A DNA stretch of 64,000 nt from Bradyrhizobium zhengyangense. GTDB lineage: Bacteria; Pseudomonadota; Alphaproteobacteria; Rhizobiales; Xanthobacteraceae. Of this stretch, positions 7,505 through 16,678 are shown piece by piece. The translations under genes were made by a program, and so were the position numbers. Where the stretch lies: positions 1-64,000 of the forward strand of contig NZ_JAKLUA010000006.1 of the NCBI RefSeq assembly GCF_022012435.1. The letters run 5' to 3'. The notes under the pieces were generated by a model. It saw only the letters and a list, made by a program, of their open reading frames with translations. It made no database searches and was not told the origin of the DNA. Each line of letters opens with the position of its first letter. Position 1 is the first letter of the stretch.

Positions 7505-8782
7505 TCACTCCGCCGCCGGCGCCTTGGCGCCCTGGCCGTAGCGCTGGTCGATATAGTCGATCACCAGCGCCTTGAAGTCGGCGGAGATGGTCGGACCGCG
7601 CAGCGTGCGGAACTTCTTGCCGTCGACGAAGACCGGCGCGGCCGGCGCTTCGCCGGTGCCGGGCAAGGAGATGCCGATATTGGCGTGCTTGGATTCGCCG
7701 GGGCCGTTGACGATGCAGCCCATCACCGCGACGTTGAGCTCCTCGACGCCGGGATATTTGCTCTTCCAGCTCGGCATCTCGTCGCGGATGAAGTCCTGGA
7801 TCGAGCGTGCCAGCTCCTGGAACGTGGTCGAGGTGGTGCGGCCGCAGCCGGGGCACGCGGCGACCAGCGGCACGAAGGTGCGGAAGCCCATGGTCTGGAG
7901 CAGCTCCTGGCCCACCTGCACCTCGCGGGTGCGGTCGCCGCCGGGCTCCGGCGTCAGCGAGATGCGGATGGTGTCGCCGATGCCCTGCTGCAAGAGGATG
8001 CCGAGCGCGGCGGACGAGGCCACGATGCCCTTCGAGCCCATACCGGCTTCGGTGAGGCCGAGATGGATGGCGTAGTCGGACCGGCTGGCGAGATCCTGAT
8101 AGACCGCGATCAGGTCCTGCACCGCCGAAACCTTGGCGGAGAGGATGATGCGATCCTTGGGCATGCCGAGCTCTTCGGCGCGCGCGGCCGAGAGCAGCGC
8201 CGACTGCACCATCGCCTCGCGCGTCACCGCGCGCACGTCGCGCGGATTGGCGGAGGCGGCGTTCTCGTCCATCAGCTTGGTCAAGAGCTCCTGGTCGAGC
8301 GAGCCCCAATTGGCGCCGATGCGGACCGGCTTGTTGTTCTTGTTCGCGATCTCGATGATGTCGGCGAACTGCGTGTCGCGCTTGTCCTTGAAGCCGACAT
8401 TGCCGGGATTGATGCGATACTTCGCCAGCGCCTCGGCGCAGGCCGGATAGGCCGCGAGCAGCTTGTGGCCGATATAATGGAAGTCGCCGATCAGCGGCGT
8501 GGTGATGCCGCGCTTGGCGAGACCATCGCGGATGTGCGGGACGGCGGCAGCGGCCTCCTCGCGGTCCACGGTGATGCGGACCATTTCGGAGCCGGCGCGC
8601 GCGAGCGCTGCGACCTGGGCGATGGTGCCGTCGATGTCGGCGGTGTCGGTGTTGGTCATCGACTGCACGACGATCGGCGCGCCGCCGCCGACGGCGACGT
8701 TGCCCACCTTCACCTGGGTGGTCTTGTGCCGGGGCGCGGGGCCCGCGAGGTCGGAATCGAGGGGGTTTTCGAGCTTGTTCAT
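7505..8782 (-). CDS. ispG: 4-hydroxy-3-methylbut-2-enyl diphosphate synthase (IspG/GcpE)
   Basis: A 425-residue [4Fe-4S] enzyme of the non-mevalonate (MEP) isoprenoid pathway; it reductively converts MEcPP to HMBPP. The N-terminal TIM-barrel begins VGNVAVGGGAPIVVQSM, the standard GcpE start. The cluster ligands are the two cysteines in ACPGCGRTTS and the one in VMGCIVNGPGE, where the following Glu also matches the active-site residue. I chose the ATG at 8782; the in-frame TTG at 8791 is an alternative. The EamA transporter gene ends only 12 bases upstream, so the two are probably cotranscribed. Confidence 0.96.
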   Translation of the reverse strand: MNKLENPLDSDLAGPAPRHKTTQVKVGNVAVGGGAPIVVQSMTNTDTADIDGTIAQVAALARAGSEMVRITVDREEAAAAVPHIRDGLAKRGITTPLIGDFHYIGHKLLAAYPACAEALAKYRINPGNVGFKDKRDTQFADIIEIANKNNKPVRIGANWGSLDQELLTKLMDENAASANPRDVRAVTREAMVQSALLSAARAEELGMPKDRIILSAKVSAVQDLIAVYQDLASRSDYAIHLGLTEAGMGSKGIVASSAALGILLQQGIGDTIRISLTPEPGGDRTREVQVGQELLQTMGFRTFVPLVAACPGCGRTTSTTFQELARSIQDFIRDEMPSWKSKYPGVEELNVAVMGCIVNGPGESKHANIGISLPGTGEAPAAPVFVDGKKFRTLRGPTISADFKALVIDYIDQRYGQGAKAPAAE

Positions 8783-8794
8783 GGGGTCCAAATA

Positions 8795-9748
8795 TCAGGT
8801 TTTGGTGACATTCAGCAATGCATCAGCTGGCGCCGCAGCGGATTGGCTGGGACGGTTAACCAGGAAAAGTCCAGCGATTACAAGGACGGCTGCCGCCCCA
8901 AAGGCCAGACTCAGGGTGTCGTGCATGATGAAATAGCTACCCACCACGCCAAACAAAGGGGTGATGAAGGTAAAAGCCGACAATTTGCTGGCCGAATAGG
9001 TCTTCACCAGCGCGAACCAAAGCGTGAACGTGGTTCCCACCACCCAGACCGCCTGGAACACCATCAGCCCGATCGAGAGCGGGCTCGGGGTGTGGGGGAT
9101 GGTCTCCCCGAACAGATAGGCGGCGAGCCCCAGAATCGGGATCGACATCGCGACCTGGTAGCCGAGCGCCTTCTCCGGCGGGGCAAAGCGCAGCCGCGTC
9201 GCCTTGGCGACCAGCGTGGTCGCGGCCCAAAGCGCGCCACCGCCGACGATCATGAGATCGCCGAGCAGCACTTTGGCGTCGACATCCGGCTGCGGCACGC
9301 CGATCGCGAGCGCGACGCCGGCAAAGCTCAAGGCCAGCCCCAACCATTGCGAGCCCATCAGCCGCTCCCCCAGCACCTGATACGAACCGAGCGCGACAAA
9401 GAACGGCGCGGTGTAGAGGAACACGACCGCGCGCGACGCCGGCGTGAAGCGCAGACCTTCATAGATCAGCACGAATTCGACGCCGAACATCAAGCCGGCA
9501 AACAGACCTGCCGCGAGCGTGCCGTCGCGCTCGAAGAACCTTACCCCGCGCAAGCTGCCGATGATGAACAGCACCGGCAGCGCCCCCATCGAGCGGATGG
9601 TCGCCTGCAACATCGGCGGGATGTCGGGGATGACGAGCTTCACCGCGATCTGGTTGAAACCCCAGGTCAGGCACAGCATCAGCATCAGGGCGATGGCGCC
9701 GGCACTGAGAGGGCGGCCGGCGGACGGGATGGCTTGAGGTGAGGACAT
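8795..9748 (-). CDS. DMT-superfamily (EamA) transporter
   Basis: A 317-residue inner-membrane protein with about ten hydrophobic helices in two EamA repeats (about 15-150 and 165-300). The N-terminal LMLCLTWGFNQIAVK and the second-half GALWAATTLVAKATR are typical of each repeat. Members export amino acids, metabolites or drugs; the substrate here is unknown. The ATG at 9748 has AGGAAG at a good distance (ATTCCAGGAAGACATG) and a hydrophilic leader that fits; an upstream in-frame TTG would overlap the zur-like gene. It lies between zur and ispG on the minus strand with short gaps, so it may belong to one transcript. Confidence 0.87.
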   Translation of the reverse strand: MSSPQAIPSAGRPLSAGAIALMLMLCLTWGFNQIAVKLVIPDIPPMLQATIRSMGALPVLFIIGSLRGVRFFERDGTLAAGLFAGLMFGVEFVLIYEGLRFTPASRAVVFLYTAPFFVALGSYQVLGERLMGSQWLGLALSFAGVALAIGVPQPDVDAKVLLGDLMIVGGGALWAATTLVAKATRLRFAPPEKALGYQVAMSIPILGLAAYLFGETIPHTPSPLSIGLMVFQAVWVVGTTFTLWFALVKTYSASKLSAFTFITPLFGVVGSYFIMHDTLSLAFGAAAVLVIAGLFLVNRPSQSAAAPADALLNVTKT

Positions 9749-9783
9749 GTCTTCCTGGAATCCGGCTTTGCGCCGTTGTTGCT

Positions 9784-10278
9784 TTAGGACGTTTTCTGAC
9801 AATGGGTGCAGACGCCCGCGATCTCCACCACAGACAGTTTTGGTGCAAAGCCTGACGCGCGCGCCGCGGCGTTGAGCTCCCTGGCGAACGACCCTGACGG
9901 GATCTCGCCGACCAGACCGCAGCGCTCGCAGATCAGGAACGCCACCGCCGAGGTCGCGTCATGATCGTGCGCGGCGCAGGCGAGATAGGCGTTGCGGCTC
10001 TCGATGCGGTGCACGAGGCCGTTCGCCATCAGGAAATCGAGAGCGCGGTAGACCGTGATCGGCGCCGGCCGCGGCATCGATTTGGCGAGCTCGTCGATCA
10101 CTTCATAGGCGCCGAGCGGGCGATGGCTGGAGAGCAAGGCCCCCAGCACCTGGCGGCGGATCGGCGTGAATTTCTGCGCGCGCTGCTCGCAAACCGCTTC
10201 CGCATGCGCCAGCGCATCCGCGGTGCAGCGTCCGTGATCATGGTCGGGCGTCGGAAAGGTGGGCTTTGCGAGGGTCAT
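9784..10278 (-). CDS. zur: Fur-family regulator, Zur-like
   Basis: A 164-residue winged-helix repressor. The DNA-binding half shows FTPIRRQVLGALL and APITVYRALDFL. The dimerisation half has two structural Cys pairs, CERCG and CTHC, and an AHDHDA segment, the zinc-binding pattern of Fur/Zur proteins. An N-terminal HDHGRC stretch and the lack of a classical Fur HHDH iron site favour Zur over Fur or Irr. It would repress zinc uptake genes when zinc is adequate; none are adjacent. The ATG at 10278 fits the family length; further in-frame starts exist to 10344 with no better ribosome site. It is divergent from marR. Confidence 0.8.
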   Translation of the reverse strand: MTLAKPTFPTPDHDHGRCTADALAHAEAVCEQRAQKFTPIRRQVLGALLSSHRPLGAYEVIDELAKSMPRPAPITVYRALDFLMANGLVHRIESRNAYLACAAHDHDATSAVAFLICERCGLVGEIPSGSFARELNAAARASGFAPKLSVVEIAGVCTHCQKTS

Positions 10279-10390
10279 TCGGCCCGCTTCTAGCATTTCG
10301 GCCGGGGAACCCAAAGCACGACCGGCGCAGCGGCGGTCAGCCATGCTTTTGCTGCGGGACAGCACCGCGTTAACCCGCCATGAAATAATC

Positions 10391-10419
10391 ATAAGCTTGC
10401 TTATTATATCCAAGCTTAT
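10391..10419. promoter_or_regulatory. Probable MarR operator/promoter in the zur-marR intergenic region
   Basis: ATAAGCTTG at 10391-10399 and CAAGCTTAT at 10411-10419 are perfect 9-bp inverted arms around an 11-base A+T-rich spacer; a smaller palindrome, ATAAGC-TT-GCTTAT, overlaps the left arm. The element ends 14 bases before the marR ATG and contains a -10-like TATTAT at 10402-10407. Size and position suit a MarR dimer site for autorepression of the efflux operon. It could also influence the divergent zur-like gene. This is inferred; no footprint is known for this sequence. Confidence 0.6.
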
Positions 10420-10433
10420 TGGAGACCAAGCTC

Positions 10434-10919
10434 ATGACCCGCGGGTCGTCTGTCGACCAGAATTTCCTGTTCACGCTCGGCGAGCTGTACCGGCTGTTGC
10501 GCGTCTATGCCGACAAGGAGGCCTCGCGCTTCGGCATCACCCGCGCGCAATGGGCTGTCTTGGCCAAGGTCGAGCGCAGCGAGGGCATGAAGCAGTCGGA
10601 ACTCGCCGAGCTGCTGGAGATGCAGCCGATCACGCTGACGCGGCTGATCGACAAGCTCTGCGACAGCGACTGGATCGAGCGCCGCAGCGACGCCAGCGAC
10701 CGCCGCGTCAAGCGCCTCTATCTCAAGAAGGCCGGCCGTGCACTGCTCGGCAAGATGAGCGGCCTGAAATCGGAGCTCACGGCGAACGCGCTCGACGGCA
10801 TCAGCCCGGCGGACGCCCACCGCCTCCTCACCCAACTCGAAACCATCAAAGAAAACGTGCGAACTGCGATTCAGACGTCTGGCGCGGAACAAGCACGTAA
10901 GGAGCAGCGCTATGGCTGA
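10434..10919 (+). CDS. MarR-family transcriptional regulator
   Basis: A 161-residue winged-helix regulator. The helix-turn-helix is MKQSELAELLEMQPITLTRLIDKL (read as two parts, about residues 52-75), followed by the wing with the MarR signature DSDWIERRSDASDRRVKRL. GGAG lies about 9 bases upstream of the ATG at 10434. Its last codons overlap the start of the downstream emrA-like gene by 8 bases, so it is the first gene of a marR-emrA-emrB operon and probably represses it until a drug or phenolic ligand binds. The inverted repeat upstream is the likely operator. Confidence 0.92.
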   Translation: MTRGSSVDQNFLFTLGELYRLLRVYADKEASRFGITRAQWAVLAKVERSEGMKQSELAELLEMQPITLTRLIDKLCDSDWIERRSDASDRRVKRLYLKKAGRALLGKMSGLKSELTANALDGISPADAHRLLTQLETIKENVRTAIQTSGAEQARKEQRYG

Positions 10920-12087
10920 TCAGGTTCTCAAATTCCAGCCGGAGCAAAAGATCGACAGCGGCAAGCCGACCAAGAAGGCCGGCACCGACCCGCGCCGCCG
11001 CTTCGTCGCGGGCTTGCGCCGCTATCGCCGCTTCCTGCTGATGGTGGTGCTGCCGATCGTGGCCGTCATCGCCGGCCTGACCTTCTATCTCAATGGCGGC
11101 CGCTACGTCGGCACCGACGACGCCTATGTCGGCGCCCAGAAAGTGCTGGTGACGCCCGACATCTCCGGCAAGATCCAGAAGGTCGTCGTGAAGGAGGGAC
11201 AGTCGGTCAAGAAGGGCGACGAGCTGTTCGAGATCGATCCCGTGCCGTTCCGCCTCGCAGCTGAAGAAGCCAAGGCGCAACTCGCCCAGGCGCAGACGAC
11301 CTATGACAATCTCATCGCCAACATCAAGATCTACGGCGACATGCTCGATCTCGCCCAGCAGGGCGTCGACCTGAAAAAGCGCGATGTCGAACGCAAGCAG
11401 GCGCTGGTGAAGAACAGCTTCGGCTCCCAGCTCGACCTCGACAACGCCTCGAACGCGATGGTCACCGCAGGCGCGCAGGCGCAGTTCATCAAGCAGCAGC
11501 TCTCCAACGCCAAGACGCAATTGCTCGGCAATCCCAAACTGCCGCTGGAAGAATTCCCGCCTTACGTCCAGGCCAAGGCCAAGCTCGAAGACGCCCAGCG
11601 CAATCTCGATCACACCGTGCTGCGCGCGCCGATGGATGGCATCGCGACCCAGGTCGAGCAGATCCAGCTTGGCCGCTATGTCGCCGCCGGAACGGCGGTG
11701 TTCTCCATCGTCGACATCGCCCATCCCTGGGTCGATGCCAACCCGAAGGAGAGCGACCTCACCTACGTCACCGAGGGACAGCCCGTCACGCTCGAGGTCG
11801 ACGCGTTCCCGAACCACGTCTTCAAGGGCAAGATCGGCTCGCTGTCGCCCGGCACCGGCGCGCAATTCGCGATCCTGCCGCCGCAGAACGCCACCGGCAA
11901 TTTCGTCAAGGTGGTGCAGCGCGTGCCTGTCAGGATCTATTTCGACGAGAGCGACAAATACGTGAAGAAGCTGAAGGCCGGCATGAGCGTCTATGCCACC
12001 ATCGACACCGGTCATCAGCGCTCGCTCGCCGGCCTGCTTGGTCTGTCGGCGACCGCAAGCCAAGATAAAGACCAGGACAAGGACTGA
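10912..12087 (+). CDS. HlyD/EmrA-family periplasmic adaptor of an efflux pump
   Basis: A 391-residue membrane fusion protein. A single membrane anchor (about residues 41-62) follows a basic cytoplasmic N-terminus. The split biotinyl-lipoyl-like domain is visible at VTPDISGKIQKVVVKEGQSV and again at LDHTVLRAPMDGIATQ, with a helical hairpin in between (about 120-215, Gln/Ala/Lys-rich) and a C-terminal beta-barrel (VTEGQPVTLEVDAFP). It links the inner-membrane pump encoded by the next gene to an outer-membrane channel. It overlaps marR by 8 bases and ends 4 bases before emrB. No TolC-like gene is in the operon. Confidence 0.9.
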   Translation: MADQVLKFQPEQKIDSGKPTKKAGTDPRRRFVAGLRRYRRFLLMVVLPIVAVIAGLTFYLNGGRYVGTDDAYVGAQKVLVTPDISGKIQKVVVKEGQSVKKGDELFEIDPVPFRLAAEEAKAQLAQAQTTYDNLIANIKIYGDMLDLAQQGVDLKKRDVERKQALVKNSFGSQLDLDNASNAMVTAGAQAQFIKQQLSNAKTQLLGNPKLPLEEFPPYVQAKAKLEDAQRNLDHTVLRAPMDGIATQVEQIQLGRYVAAGTAVFSIVDIAHPWVDANPKESDLTYVTEGQPVTLEVDAFPNHVFKGKIGSLSPGTGAQFAILPPQNATGNFVKVVQRVPVRIYFDESDKYVKKLKAGMSVYATIDTGHQRSLAGLLGLSATASQDKDQDKD

Positions 12088-12091
12088 TCCG

Positions 12092-13648
12092 ATGGCGGAG
12101 TCCAATCCCGCCCTGATGGTCCCCGGCCTGCGCCGGAACATGGTGACGATCTGCGCCATGACGGCGACCATCATGCAGGCGCTGGACACCACCATTGCCA
12201 ACGTCGCCCTGCCCTACATGCAGGGCACGCTGTCGGCCTCGCAGGACCAGATCAACTGGGTGCTGACCTCCTACATCGTCGCCGCCGCGATCATGACGGC
12301 ACCGGTGGGCTGGATCTCGAACCGCTTCGGCCGCAAGCGCATCTTCATCATCTGCGCGGCTGGCTTCACCTTTGCTTCCGTGCTCTGCGGCCTTGCACAG
12401 GACATCAACCAGATGGTGCTGTTCCGCCTGCTGCAGGGCGTGTTTGGCGCCGCACTGGTGCCGCTGTCGCAGTCGGTCATGCTCGACTATTACACGCTCC
12501 AGGAACGCGCCAAGGCGATGTCGATCTGGGGCATGGGCGTGATGATGGGGCCGATCATGGGCCCGTCGCTCGGTGCCTGGTTGACCGAAACCTATTCCTG
12601 GCACTGGGTGTTCTTCGTCAATCTGCCGTTCGGTGCAATCACCGTGTTCGGACTGATGGTCTTCATGGATGAGACCAAGAAGGACCTCGGCCTTAAATTC
12701 GACTGGTTCGGCTTCGGCGCGCTGGCGATCGCGATCGGCGCGCTTCAGCTCGCGCTCGACCGCGGCGAACAGCTCGACTGGTTCGAATCGGTCGAGATCG
12801 TGACCGAGTTCGTCATCTCGGGCGTCGCGTTCTATTACTTCTTCGCCCACTCCTTCACGACCTCGCGTCCGTTCATCCAGTTCGCGCTGTTCAAGGACCG
12901 CAACTTCCTCACTGGCTGCATCTTCATGACGGTGATGGGCCTGGTGCTGTATTCGACCATGGCGCTGGCCTCGCCGTACCTCCAAAACGTCATCGGCTAT
13001 CCCATCATGACCGCCGGCGGTCTCTTGGCGAGCCGCGGCTTCGGCACCTTCTTCGCCATGATGATGGTCGGCCGCATCATGAAGTACATCGAGGCGCGCA
13101 CGCTGATCATCTGCGGCCTGACGCTGACGGCGGCCTCGCTGTTCCAGATGACCGGCTGGACCGACCAGACCCAGGTGCCGGAGATCGTCATCGTCAGCGT
13201 GATGCAGGGCTTCGGCTTCGGCCTCGTCTTCGTGCCGCTCTCGACGGTGTCGTTCCTGACGCTGCCGAACCATTTGCGCACCGACGGCACCTCGATGCTG
13301 ACGCTCTTGCGCAACGTCGCAAGCTCGGTCGGCATCTCCATCGTCATCGCGCAGCTGACGCAGGGCACGCGCAGGACCTATGCGATCCTCTCGGAGCATA
13401 TCAACCCGTTCAACCACGCGCTCCAGATGCCCGACGTGCGCGGCCTGATCAACCTCTCCACCGACGCCGGCCGCGCCATGGCCGACCGCATGGTCAGCGT
13501 GCAGGCGCAGATCATCGCCTTTTCGCACGACTATATGCTGGTGATGGTCTTCATCCTCTGCACCATCCCGCTGGCGCTGATGATCGGCTCAACCAAGGCC
13601 ACGCTGCGCAAGCAGGCGGCCGGGCCGGAACATGCGGTGATGGAGTAG
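12092..13648 (+). CDS. DHA2-family MFS drug exporter (EmrB-like)
   Basis: A 518-residue inner-membrane exporter with about 14 hydrophobic segments. The family motifs LDTTIANVALPYMQGTLS in helix 1, GWISNRFGRKRIFI (motif A) after helix 2, and GMGVMMGPIMGPSLGAWL (motif C of drug exporters) are visible. It would work with the EmrA-like adaptor as a proton-driven tripartite pump for hydrophobic toxicants. I chose the ATG at 12092, 4 bases after the emrA-like stop; a longer in-frame reading overlaps that gene and lacks a membrane start. A complex palindromic repeat follows the stop. Confidence 0.92.
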   Translation: MAESNPALMVPGLRRNMVTICAMTATIMQALDTTIANVALPYMQGTLSASQDQINWVLTSYIVAAAIMTAPVGWISNRFGRKRIFIICAAGFTFASVLCGLAQDINQMVLFRLLQGVFGAALVPLSQSVMLDYYTLQERAKAMSIWGMGVMMGPIMGPSLGAWLTETYSWHWVFFVNLPFGAITVFGLMVFMDETKKDLGLKFDWFGFGALAIAIGALQLALDRGEQLDWFESVEIVTEFVISGVAFYYFFAHSFTTSRPFIQFALFKDRNFLTGCIFMTVMGLVLYSTMALASPYLQNVIGYPIMTAGGLLASRGFGTFFAMMMVGRIMKYIEARTLIICGLTLTAASLFQMTGWTDQTQVPEIVIVSVMQGFGFGLVFVPLSTVSFLTLPNHLRTDGTSMLTLLRNVASSVGISIVIAQLTQGTRRTYAILSEHINPFNHALQMPDVRGLINLSTDAGRAMADRMVSVQAQIIAFSHDYMLVMVFILCTIPLALMIGSTKATLRKQAAGPEHAVME

Positions 13649-13656
13649 GAGCATCT

Positions 13657-13830
13657 GTCATGCCCCGGCCTGCCGCCTTCGCTGAAGCTTCGGCGTGCCG
13701 AGCGCCCGTGTGGGCCTCGGCGTAGCCTTGGCGGAGACGGAACCGGGGCATCCGGTACGCCGCGGCTTTTCCGCATCCCACAGACGTCTCTGGAATACTG
13801 GGTCGCCCGGTCAAGCCGGGCGACGACAGC
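13657..13830. repeat. Composite palindromic intergenic repeat
   Basis: ATGCCCCGG (13660-13668) pairs with CCGGGGCAT (13743-13751), and a second hairpin, GTCGCCCGG/CCGGGCGAC (13802-13824), follows. The stretch around GTACGCCGC and CTCTGGAATACTGG is shared with the repeat at 39425-39533, so these are two copies of one family with a conserved left end and a variable hairpin. It sits between the convergent emrB-like gene and phosphotransferase gene. Confidence 0.7.
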
Positions 13831-13848
13831 GAGTGCGTAGCGCGCTCC

Positions 13849-14910
13849 CTACAACAACTCCTCACACCCCAGATCCTCGACCGCCATCATGATCCGCTCC
13901 AGATGATGCCACCAGATCCCTGGCGGGATGTTGATGGCCCATTGCCAGACCGGCTTGGTGATGTGCCAGAGCACCGACAGGCGGTAGTCACGATCGAGCG
14001 CGCCGCGCGTGTAGCCGGTGATGCCGCTTGCGAGCAGTGTCTCGTGATAGAGATTGAGGAGCGGACGCTCCAGGGCCTGCCGGCGCTCCGGAAACCAATG
14101 CAGCGCCATCATGTAGGCAAGGTCGTTGGTCGGGACATTGACGCCCCACAGGTCGAAATCGAAGATGCGCACGGTGTCAGCGACGCCGGCGCGCGGCAGG
14201 AAGAAATTCCAGGTGTGGGCGTCGCCGTGGGTGATGCTGAGGTTACGACGCGAATGGTAACGGTCGGATAGCCGGGCCGACTGATCGATCAGGCGACGAT
14301 AAAGGAGCCGGCGCTCCTCACTGAGGCGATCGCCGAGCATATCGGCGAAACGGTCGTAATGACCGGCAAAGGTCTCCAAATGCTGCGCGCTGTCGTCCGG
14401 GCTCGCCCAGGTGCCGATGGAGTGGCCGAGATCGGGATGGTCCCACCAGGCCGCATGCCAGCGTGCAAGCGTAGCGACGATCGCGAATGTCTGCTCGCGC
14501 GACGGTGGCAGCGGCCATTGGGTCACGATCTCGTGGCTGTCGGTGAGATCTTCGAGCAGGAGATGCCAGGTCTCGCCCAGCTCGTCGAAACGTCCGTCGA
14601 AGCAGCGCGGCACCAGCCCTCGCGGCATGTTCGGTGCGAGCTTGGTGTAGAAGGCCACCTCATGCCGGCCGCCATCGGCGAGCGTCTTGGCAAAATCGGC
14701 ATGTGGCGTCTTCAGGATCAGGGATTGCGGCGCGCCGGCTGATTCGCCGACATAGCGCAGGTCGATCCGGGCGATGTGCGACACCACGGTGTCGCGCTCA
14801 TGCAGCACCGTCACCTCGCGCACGGCGCCGGCGTCCAGCGCGCCGGCCTTGCGCAATGCGGCCGTGAGGTAACCGGGTTCAGCGACCGCCGGCAGTTGTG
14901 GAGGTGTCAT
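13849..14910 (-). CDS. Phosphotransferase-family protein (APH / ecdysteroid-kinase-like)
   Basis: A 353-residue protein with the aminoglycoside-phosphotransferase/choline-kinase fold. The Brenner motif THGDAHTWNFFLP carries the catalytic Asp, and RIFDFDLWG supplies the metal-binding DFD. LLLEDL is the hinge region. Sequences like this are annotated as APH, CHK-kinase-like or DUF1679-type; natural substrates are unknown, and it should not be read as an antibiotic resistance gene. The ATG at 14910 or the in-frame ATG at 14937 could be the start; neither has a strong ribosome site. It is about 75 bases downstream of the chemoreceptor gene on the same strand. Confidence 0.8.
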   Translation of the reverse strand: MTPPQLPAVAEPGYLTAALRKAGALDAGAVREVTVLHERDTVVSHIARIDLRYVGESAGAPQSLILKTPHADFAKTLADGGRHEVAFYTKLAPNMPRGLVPRCFDGRFDELGETWHLLLEDLTDSHEIVTQWPLPPSREQTFAIVATLARWHAAWWDHPDLGHSIGTWASPDDSAQHLETFAGHYDRFADMLGDRLSEERRLLYRRLIDQSARLSDRYHSRRNLSITHGDAHTWNFFLPRAGVADTVRIFDFDLWGVNVPTNDLAYMMALHWFPERRQALERPLLNLYHETLLASGITGYTRGALDRDYRLSVLWHITKPVWQWAINIPPGIWWHHLERIMMAVEDLGCEELL

Positions 14911-14986
14911 AGCCCTGATGCCCCTGCCCCGTGCCATACTGCACGATCACGCCCCCACGCGCCAGCGGCCGAGTTGGTGTCGGACG

Positions 14987-16678
14987 TTAAGCCGCTGCGG
15001 TCGAGTCTCGCACGGTGCGGACCACAACCGATCGCAGCGATTCCAGATTGGCCGCCATGCCCGCGATGGCCTGCCTGACCTCCGTGGCGCGGTCGTTCAC
15101 GGACGCGGCGTCGCGGCTGACATTGGCGATCTTGGCAGAGACCTCCTTCGCGGCAGACGCCGATTCGGAGATCGAACGGGCGATCTCTCGCGTCGCGGCA
15201 TCCTGCTCTTCCATCGCGGCGGCGACCGAGGTCGCCACGCCGTCGATCTCGACGATGTGGCCACCCATGGTCTCGACGGCATCGACCGCGGCCTGCGTCG
15301 AGGTCTGGATCTCCGCGATCAGGCGCCCGATCTCCTCGGTGGATTTCGCAGTCTGGTCGGACAGGGATTTCACTTCGGCCGCGACGACCGCAAAACCGCG
15401 GCCTGCCTCGCCGGCACGCGCCGCCTCGATCGTGGCGTTGAGCGCGAGCAGATTGGTCTGGCCGGCGATGCCGCCGATCAGGTCGGAGACCTCGGCGATC
15501 TTTTTCACTGCGCCCGCCAGCGCCTGGATGGTCGAGCGCGCCTGCTCGCGGCCTGCGACCGCCGACTTGGTGACAGTCGAGGTGCGTCCGACCTGCGTTG
15601 CGATCTCCCGGATCGAGGCACTCAGCTCTTCGGCGGCGGCCGAAACGGTCTGCGAACTGCCGAGGGCCTGGGTGGAGGCGGCGGCGACCGCCTGCGATTC
15701 CGAAGACAGGGATCGCGCGATCTCGGAAAGGCTCACGGCAGCCCGCTCCACGCCCTGCGTCGCAGAGCTCGCGGTATCGACGGAACGGCCGGTCTCGCGC
15801 TCGACGGTCTCGGCCATCTGGTGCAGGGCACTGCGCTTGGCCAGCGCCGCTTCCTGTTCCTTCTGCAATTGCTCCTCGCGCAGGCGCGAATTCTCGATCG
15901 CTCCCTGCTTGAACACCTGGAGTGCGCCGGCCATCGAGCCGACCTCGTCCTGACGTTGCGCGAAAGGGATGTCGGCGGCGAGATCTCCGGTCGCAAGCTT
16001 CTGCATCGTGTCCGTCATGCGCACGATCGGACGCACCACGCCGAACGCGACGCCGAGCAGACCGGCGGCAATGAAGGCGAGCACGGCCGCGGAGACGCCA
16101 AGCAGAATATAGAGCATCGCGCTGTCGCGCTCGGCGGCCAGCTTCTCCATGTCGGCGTTCTGCTTGTTGGCGCTGTCGACGATGCTGTCGATGACGGCGC
16201 GATGCGCGGTGTAGGCGGCCTTGAGCTGCGCATAGGCGCGTTCGGACGCAGCCGCGTCCTTGGCCTTGAGCGCCGGCAGGAGCTGATCGGACAACAGCTT
16301 CCAGAATTTCTGCACCTCGGCGTCGGACTTGGACACCAGGGCCGTCTTCAGGTCAGCCGCGAGGCTGGACGCGGTCCAATAGGCCTTGCGCTCGTCATAA
16401 TCCTTGCGGAGCTGGACCAGACGTTCGCCATGGGCTGCCAGTTGGTCCGGCTCACGCATGGCGAGCGTGGCTTCGAGATAGGCCTCGATGACATATTCCG
16501 GCGGCGGCAGGATGTCGGCGATCAAATCGTTGCCGAGCTTGATGTCGGAGTAGAGCGGACCACCGACCTTGAGCTCGCGTAGCGCATAGAGGCTGGTGGA
16601 GACGACCGCCGTGAAGCCGATGGCCAGAACAATGCCAAATGCAATGATTGCTGAAGACAGCGAAAGACGAATTTTCAT
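14987..16678 (-). CDS. Methyl-accepting chemotaxis protein next to the pca cluster
   Basis: A 563-residue transmembrane chemoreceptor. Helix 1 is at about 8-30 and helix 2 at about 180-203, enclosing a mostly helical periplasmic sensor of about 150 residues with no recognisable Cache motif. A HAMP domain follows (VRPIVRMTDTMQKLATGDL), and the signalling hairpin contains AGEAGRGFAVVAAEVKSL. It would report a ligand to the CheA/CheW array. I chose the ATG at 16678; a longer in-frame start exists 30 bases upstream. It is the next minus-strand gene after pcaG, which raises the possibility that it senses aromatic acids, as PcaY does in Pseudomonas; the ligand here is unproven. Confidence 0.9.
   Translation of the reverse strand: MKIRLSLSSAIIAFGIVLAIGFTAVVSTSLYALRELKVGGPLYSDIKLGNDLIADILPPPEYVIEAYLEATLAMREPDQLAAHGERLVQLRKDYDERKAYWTASSLAADLKTALVSKSDAEVQKFWKLLSDQLLPALKAKDAAASERAYAQLKAAYTAHRAVIDSIVDSANKQNADMEKLAAERDSAMLYILLGVSAAVLAFIAAGLLGVAFGVVRPIVRMTDTMQKLATGDLAADIPFAQRQDEVGSMAGALQVFKQGAIENSRLREEQLQKEQEAALAKRSALHQMAETVERETGRSVDTASSATQGVERAAVSLSEIARSLSSESQAVAAASTQALGSSQTVSAAAEELSASIREIATQVGRTSTVTKSAVAGREQARSTIQALAGAVKKIAEVSDLIGGIAGQTNLLALNATIEAARAGEAGRGFAVVAAEVKSLSDQTAKSTEEIGRLIAEIQTSTQAAVDAVETMGGHIVEIDGVATSVAAAMEEQDAATREIARSISESASAAKEVSAKIANVSRDAASVNDRATEVRQAIAGMAANLESLRSVVVRTVRDSTAAA

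Noticed and set aside
7499..9742. A 747-codon plus-strand frame across ispG and the EamA transporter
   Set aside because: It covers two convincing minus-strand genes and reads as compositional noise (Arg/His/Asp-rich). ispG and the transporter explain the DNA.
11930..13528. A 532-codon minus-strand frame opposite the EmrB-like gene
   Set aside because: It is antisense shadow; the plus-strand protein has the motifs and 14 helices of a DHA2 exporter.
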